Shown here: positions 6,801 through 9,927 of the stretch, one piece after another
Position numbering within the stretch: the stretch's first letter is position 1
Layout of the letters: each line of letters opens with the position of its first letter
Position numbers and translations under genes: made by a program
From: Candidatus Thorarchaeota archaeon
GTDB lineage: Archaea > Asgardarchaeota > Thorarchaeia > Thorarchaeales > Thorarchaeaceae
Length of the DNA: 9,927 nt
Direction of reading: 5' to 3'
Assembly: GCA_016840245.1 (NCBI GenBank)
Contig: JAEOST010000447.1
Location: 1 to 9,927 of the forward strand
Notes under the pieces: generated by a model
Seen by the model: the letters and a program-made list of their open reading frames with translations, nothing else
Databases searched by the model: none
Told to the model about the DNA's origin: nothing

Positions 6801-7265
6801 TTATACTCGCTCTAGCTCTGCTAGGGCTGACCTGAGGTCTTCCTCATCAAGATCCTTATCCTTTCCAGGACTTGAATCTATTGTAAGGAACTTGTCAAGT
6901 TCATTCGCAAGGACTGCTCCCTGTTTCTTCATGACTAACCGAATCAAACCAATGTTGACTTCGGCTTCAGATACCACACAGAGTACTCCTTTACCACAGG
7001 CGGATGCGAAGATTTTGCCCTCAGAGAATTCCGATGTGACAATTTCAAGCTCACCAATCTGAAGGTTCTTACCTTGCTCTTCACTTGCACAGAACACTGC
7101 ACTTGCAATAGCACCTATGGAGTCAACATCAACTGGATAGTAGCTCAACTTGGAAACGTTGGCTATTGTGAGACCAGTTTTGTCGGTCAAGATGATCTTC
7201 TTAATGCCTTTGTCCTGTCTGATAATCTCCGTTAGGATTTTGTCGAACGCCTTCGGATCGCTCAT
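6801..7265 (-). CDS. Roadblock/LC7 domain protein with acidic C-terminal tail
   Basis: Residues 1-130 of this 154-aa protein form a full Roadblock fold: helix 1 (DPKAFDKILTEIIRQ), strands (KKIILTDKTGLTIANV), helix 2 (SIGAIASAVFCASEEQG), strands (GELEIVTSEF, GKIFASACG, GVLCVVSE) and helix 3 (IGLIRLVMKKQGAVLANELD). A charged tail of about 25 residues (KDKDLDEEDLRSALAELERV) follows, probably a linker with a short helix that is unusual for a minimal Roadblock protein. It lacks the EGLP hairpin of the MglB-like members in this window, so it belongs to a different subtype. ATG at 7265 has GGGG at 7274-7277, 8 nt upstream. It follows the 97-aa Roadblock gene by 17 nt and is surely in the same operon. 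A heterodimer with that neighbour is an inference. Confidence 0.9.
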   Translation of the reverse strand: MSDPKAFDKILTEIIRQDKGIKKIILTDKTGLTIANVSKLSYYPVDVDSIGAIASAVFCASEEQGKNLQIGELEIVTSEFSEGKIFASACGKGVLCVVSEAEVNIGLIRLVMKKQGAVLANELDKFLTIDSSPGKDKDLDEEDLRSALAELERV

Positions 7266-7282
7266 TGTGTTAACCCCTACTA

Positions 7283-7576
7283 CTATTTCTTTAGGACCAC
7301 TAATATGAGGCCCTCTTTTGGTTCAGGTGCAATATTGATTTGACCCTTAGATGTATCGAGTGTGAGAAATGAGAGTTTTCCTTCCTTCAACAGCTTCACC
7401 GCATCCAGAGCCTTTCCTACCAGCGATGTAATGATTGCAGCAACATGTTCAGTGGTGTCGGCATCGAGGTCACTGCTAAGTGGCAGACCCTCCATTGTCG
7501 TCACTACGACTCCACGTATACCCTCTTGCTCTTTCAGCCGTGTGAGTATCTCTTGGAGTTTATCTTGACTTATCAC
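7283..7576 (-). CDS. Short Roadblock/LC7 domain protein lacking the last helix
   Basis: The 97-aa product has helix 1 (KLQEILTRLKEQEG), strands (RGVVVTTMEGLPLSSDL), helix 2 (HVAAIITSLVGKALDAVKLL) and three strands (KLSFLTLDT, GQINIAPE, GLILVVLKK). It stops right after the fifth strand, so the C-terminal helix seen in the other Roadblock proteins here is missing. The EGLP-L-x-S hairpin makes it closest to the MglB-like protein at 5683-6063. There is no sign of a frameshift: the stop codon is clean, and the next gene starts 17 nt later with its own ribosome site. The GTG start at 7576 has GGAG (7586-7589) 9 nt upstream. It is the first gene of a two-gene operon and may pair with the neighbour's fold. 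Confidence 0.9.
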   Translation of the reverse strand: MISQDKLQEILTRLKEQEGIRGVVVTTMEGLPLSSDLDADTTEHVAAIITSLVGKALDAVKLLKEGKLSFLTLDTSKGQINIAPEPKEGLILVVLKK

Positions 7577-7630
7577 TTATCGAATCTCCGCTGCTATCAA
7601 TGGTTACGCTCAGCAACTTCTACGCCGCGC

Positions 7631-7661
7631 GAGGCTATTTTAGACTTATGCTAATAGCCTC
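7631..7661. repeat. 9-bp perfect inverted repeat at the Roadblock operon promoter
   Basis: GAGGCTATT (7631-7639) and AATAGCCTC (7653-7661) are perfect complements with a 13-nt spacer, giving arm centres about two helical turns apart. One arm overlaps TAAAATAG on the minus strand (7635-7642), the best TATA-like box for the Roadblock operon. That geometry suits binding of a dimeric transcription factor. An RNA hairpin is the alternative. Confidence 0.5.
7635..7642 (-). promoter_or_regulatory. TATA-like promoter of the two-gene Roadblock operon
   Basis: The minus strand reads TAAAATAG, centred about 62 nt before the GTG at 7576. The predicted transcript start is near 7612, leaving a leader of about 36 nt that includes the GGAG ribosome site. 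Confidence 0.4.
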
Positions 7662-7724
7662 TACCAAAAAGTGAATTTTGCGCATTTAATAGGTTTGTAT
7701 GATGTAATGAACGGATTTTATGCC

Positions 7725-7762
7725 AAAAAATGAGTGTGAGTGACGTGTTTGAAACGTCACTC
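7725..7762 (-). terminator. Terminator-like hairpin plus T-run behind the Sec23/24-like gene
   Basis: GAGTGACGT (7738-7746) and ACGTCACTC (7754-7762) form a perfect 9-bp stem with a 7-nt loop, beginning 8 nt after the TAA stop at 7771-7773. On the minus strand the stem is followed by ACACTCA and then six Ts (7725-7730). Archaeal termination depends mainly on T-runs, and the hairpin may also protect the 3' end. Confidence 0.6.
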
Positions 7763-7770
7763 TAGTAGTA

Positions 7771-9390
7771 TTATTCCTCTTCGTCTTCGAAGATTTCACG
7801 AGAGCTTCTCTTCATCTGAGCGTAGCTTTTAGTGGCTGAACTGTCAGCGGCAGCTGATGGGGCACCTGCTGGTGCTTCCTCAAGCTCCTGCTCTTGCATC
7901 TCGATAACTTCTTCTTCAGCCTCTAGAGCCTTGTCAGCTTTCTCAAATCGATCCTTGGCCTTACCGGATGCACCAGAAGCTCGTGCACCAATAGCAGCAC
8001 GAAAACTAGCAATTCGCTTCTTACCCTTTTTACGGTCTCCGCGGAATGACTCTTCGCCTGCCTTCTGTGTGACGAAGACTGCACCAACTGTGGGATCGAG
8101 GGTCTCCATGACCTCATCCTCCTTCTTGGCAACCTTGAGCCTTGTCGTGACTGCACGAACGCGTCTGGCTCCTTCATCATCGGTATAGGTCACTTGTACC
8201 TGAATTGGTACCTCTTCTTCCTTGATCTCTGACTCAGGCTCCACCTCAAAGTAGAGTTCATGGTCCGCACCTACGACACCAAGTCGACTCTCCTTCTTCT
8301 TTGTAAGCTCGTCAACCACAGCTCGGGAAACTCCAGAGGCATCCTTCACTCTAACTCCAGGGGGTGTGATTAATCGCACATCAACATCACGCCCTAGCAT
8401 TGATGCTCCTGCAAGTTCTGACATGCTCCTGTCAAGCTCGTTAGGGGTCACATAGTACATCTGACCACCTGTAGCCTCAGGTAAGAGACCTAGAGTCTTC
8501 AGTTCCATAGCTCCACCAGATGCAATTCCAACGACATCAATTGCAGCTCCGAATTCACGGAACTTTTGACCAATATTCTCGTAGTATTTACTTGCTGGAG
8601 TGACTTGGTATCCCTCAAGAGCACCAATTCCCTCATTTGCCAGACCATCTGTGAGGAGTACTACACGTCCAACACCCTTGTGCTTGGCAATCACATATGC
8701 CATAGCCACAGCTGGGCCGAGGGCAGTTCCTCCCTGGTCCCTGAGGGCCTTTACATGCTCCTTAATCTGATCGGATTTCTTTCCAACCTGCACCAGTTTA
8801 GTCTTGTCTAGCAATTTCTTGGTTGCATCCATTATTTGGTCTAGACTTGCATAGGTGTCTGTTGGGAGTTGAATGGGTTCTCCTGATTCCAGGTTTCTAA
8901 AGAGAACTGTACTCTCAAACTCAACAAGTCCGAACATAGTTTCTGGCGTGTAAGCGGCTAGGCTATCAATCGAGGTTGCTAGACTGCGTTTTACTGCAGC
9001 CAAGTTTGCGCCAGACATTGAACCTGACACATCTATTAGTGCAAGGAATGATTTACCACCAGGAGCGATAACATCGGTGGTTGTATCGACCTCTTTAGGT
9101 GCAGTCAAGAAGAAGTCAGAATCATCTCCTGCTACAACTATTTTCCCTTCTATTACATTCAATGTGGAACAGAATGGGCATATGAAATGCTTGCCTACCT
9201 TAGGATCCTCCAGAATCTGATCGGTACTGAGGAGGAATCCATTGCACTTGTGGCAGGCAATTGGCTTTCCCACAATCTTGGTTGTTTCATCAGCGAGTTC
9301 TCCAAAGCGAACCCGCAGGACATACGGAATGTCTTTCATCATATCCCTAGATGCAGGAAACGCCTCTGAGCTAGTCTTTAGCATAGGCAT
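7771..9390 (-). CDS. Sec23/Sec24-like protein: zinc finger plus von Willebrand A domain
   Basis: From ATG 9390 the protein has 539 residues. A CX2C...CX2C zinc finger comes first (Cys46, Cys49, Cys71, Cys74; CHKC...ICPFCSTLN), then a VWA domain (about 114-320), a beta-sandwich-like segment (about 330-420), a Lys/Arg-rich then Glu-rich helical stretch (430-500), and a disordered Ala/Ser/acidic tail. Zinc finger, VWA trunk and beta-sandwich in close succession recall the Sec23/Sec24 proteins of the COPII inner coat, and Sec23/24-like proteins have been reported in Asgard archaea. Unlike typical Sec23/24, the metal-binding MIDAS site is intact: DVSGS (Asp120, Ser122, Ser124), Thr222 and Asp248. 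A plain zinc-finger/VWA protein is the alternative. ATG 9420 (10 residues longer) lacks a ribosome site and would precede the predicted transcript start, whereas 9390 has GGAG 8 nt upstream. Confidence 0.85.
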   Translation of the reverse strand: MPMLKTSSEAFPASRDMMKDIPYVLRVRFGELADETTKIVGKPIACHKCNGFLLSTDQILEDPKVGKHFICPFCSTLNVIEGKIVVAGDDSDFFLTAPKEVDTTTDVIAPGGKSFLALIDVSGSMSGANLAAVKRSLATSIDSLAAYTPETMFGLVEFESTVLFRNLESGEPIQLPTDTYASLDQIMDATKKLLDKTKLVQVGKKSDQIKEHVKALRDQGGTALGPAVAMAYVIAKHKGVGRVVLLTDGLANEGIGALEGYQVTPASKYYENIGQKFREFGAAIDVVGIASGGAMELKTLGLLPEATGGQMYYVTPNELDRSMSELAGASMLGRDVDVRLITPPGVRVKDASGVSRAVVDELTKKKESRLGVVGADHELYFEVEPESEIKEEEVPIQVQVTYTDDEGARRVRAVTTRLKVAKKEDEVMETLDPTVGAVFVTQKAGEESFRGDRKKGKKRIASFRAAIGARASGASGKAKDRFEKADKALEAEEEVIEMQEQELEEAPAGAPSAAADSSATKSYAQMKRSSREIFEDEEE

Positions 9391-9398
9391 TAAATTAT

Positions 9399-9402
9399 CT
9401 CC
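9399..9402 (-). promoter_or_regulatory. Ribosome binding site deciding the start of the Sec23/24-like gene
   Basis: GGAG on the minus strand lies 8 nt before the ATG at 9390. No comparable site precedes the ATG at 9420. Confidence 0.55.
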
Positions 9403-9432
9403 AAAAGATTTGCTGGGCATTCTGCAGGAACT

Positions 9433-9440
9433 GTATTAAA
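9433..9440 (-). promoter_or_regulatory. TATA-like promoter of the Sec23/24-like gene
   Basis: The minus strand reads TTTAATAC, centred about 46 nt before the ATG at 9390. The predicted transcript start, near 9410, falls downstream of the ATG at 9420 and upstream of the GGAG. This favours the shorter protein. Confidence 0.45.
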
Positions 9441-9498
9441 CCTTGACATGCTCTTTGTTTCTCGATGGCATCAAATTGCGAATGTAACAGCATAGGAG

Positions 9499-9506
9499 TT
9501 ATAAAG
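9499..9506 (+). promoter_or_regulatory. TATA-like promoter of the last Roadblock gene
   Basis: TTATAAAG lies about 57 nt before the GTG at 9559, predicting a leader of about 30 nt that contains the GGAG at 9545-9548. It is back-to-back with the promoter of the Sec23/24-like gene, so the two units share a regulatory region of about 170 nt. Confidence 0.5.
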
Positions 9507-9558
9507 CAGGTGACGACCACATGAATAGGACGACAAGCCGCTAAGGAGAAGATTTAGG

Positions 9559-9924
9559 GTGGTCGACAAAGCAAAGATTGAGAATATAGTCGCAGAGACT
9601 ATGGCTTCAAACCCGGATCTAGAGGGTATGATTGTGTGTGATGCTAAAGGAAAGGTTCTGTTTGGTCACACACTAAGTGGAGGTATCAAGCACGAAGATA
9701 TAGCCAATCTTACTGTAAAGATTGCTGGTAATTCCGCTCAACTTGCGGGTGGTCTTGATAAGGGTGGGCTGAAGGAAGTAAGCATTGCCTCGGAGCAGGG
9801 AGTCATCATCATTCTGGGTGATGTCAAAATGGTTCTTGCTGGAGTTGCTGGTGAGAGTGCCAAAGAATCTCTAGGGCTTCTGAGGATTGCACTAAAACGT
9901 GCCCTGTTAGCAATATTGGAGTAG
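9559..9924 (+). CDS. Roadblock/LC7 domain protein
   Basis: This 121-aa protein is a complete single Roadblock domain: helix 1 (KIENIVAETMASNP), strands (EGMIVCDAKGKVLFGHTL), helix 2 (HEDIANLTVKIAGNSAQLAGGL), strands (LKEVSIASEQG, VIIILGDVKMVLAGVA) and helix 3 (SLGLLRIALKRALLAILE). It lacks the EGLP hairpin, so it differs from the MglB-like pair in this window. The start is GTG at 9559 with GGAG (9545-9548) 10 nt upstream. The gene is divergent from the Sec23/24-like gene, and any partner downstream of it lies beyond the window edge. It probably dimerises and binds a small GTPase or scaffold, as the family does; its specific role is unknown. Confidence 0.88.
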   Translation: MVDKAKIENIVAETMASNPDLEGMIVCDAKGKVLFGHTLSGGIKHEDIANLTVKIAGNSAQLAGGLDKGGLKEVSIASEQGVIIILGDVKMVLAGVAGESAKESLGLLRIALKRALLAILE

Positions 9925-9927
9925 CGC

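Larger units (their letters stand above)
7577..7737. other. Promoter-bearing intergenic region upstream of the Roadblock operon
   Basis: No gene is supportable here. On the minus strand it holds the T-run behind the VWA gene's hairpin (7725-7730), a small CAAAA/TTTTG dyad at 7665-7680, the 9-bp dyad at 7631-7661 with a TATA-like box, and the ribosome site at 7586-7589. Confidence 0.45.

Noticed and set aside
7665..7680. CAAAA/TTTTG dyad downstream of the Sec23/24-like gene
   Set aside because: It is a 5-bp, AT-rich match of the kind expected by chance in an AT-rich gap.
7832..8188. Open frame of 118 codons on the plus strand inside the Sec23/24-like gene
   Set aside because: It is antisense to the charged, Ala/Glu-rich C-terminal part. 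Its Ser/Ala-rich product is what the complement of that composition yields, and it has no ribosome site or promoter.
1..9927. tRNA, rRNA, CRISPR arrays, insertion sequences or attachment sites
   Set aside because: The gaps are short and contain no cloverleaf-like or spaced direct-repeat structure. No transposase, integrase or terminal repeats were seen.

Overview
The window looks archaeal and most likely comes from an Asgard archaeon, with a Thorarchaeia-type lineage as my best guess. It encodes four separate Roadblock/LC7 proteins, an MglA/Arf-type small GTPase, and a protein with the zinc finger plus von Willebrand A (VWA) trunk order of Sec23/Sec24. It also has an ADP-forming acyl-CoA synthetase split into two subunits and a dolichol-type cis-prenyltransferase. 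TATA-like boxes lie upstream of several genes, start codons are often GTG or TTG, and base composition is moderate. The lineage call is inference from gene content; there is no rRNA or tRNA marker in the window.

Layout. Positions 2-226 (+) hold the last 74 codons of a membrane protein entering from outside the window. It overlaps tail-to-tail with a radical SAM enzyme at 183-1190 (-), which resembles the biotin-synthase-like archaeal family related to LipS-type lipoyl synthases. Divergent from that enzyme, 1309-2754 and 2796-3542 (+) form a two-gene operon for the alpha and beta subunits of an NDP-forming acyl/acetyl-CoA synthetase. From 3532 to 9390 every gene is on the minus strand. In transcription order these are: the Sec23/24-like VWA protein (9390-7771) with a terminator-like hairpin behind it; a two-gene Roadblock operon (97 and 154 aa); the small GTPase directly followed by an MglB-like Roadblock protein (6637-5683); a cis-prenyltransferase (5614-4835); and an unrecognised 398-aa helical protein (4728-3532). 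Divergent from the Sec23/24-like gene, a fourth Roadblock protein (9559-9924, +) ends the window.

How the genes may work together. The region from about 5683 to 9924 is a dense cluster of proteins of the kind that regulate small GTPases and form coat-like assemblies: four Roadblock proteins, one GTPase and one Sec23/24-like protein in about 4.2 kb. The GTPase-Roadblock pair mirrors the bacterial MglA-MglB polarity switch, and the Sec23/24-like protein recalls the COPII inner coat. A membrane-associated GTPase-controlled module is therefore a reasonable hypothesis, not something the sequence proves. Separate dyad sequences lie at or near three of the promoter regions in this block and could be operators or RNA hairpins. 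The ADP-forming synthetase is a standard archaeal energy-conserving enzyme, and the prenyltransferase supplies the polyprenyl lipid carrier for glycosylation.
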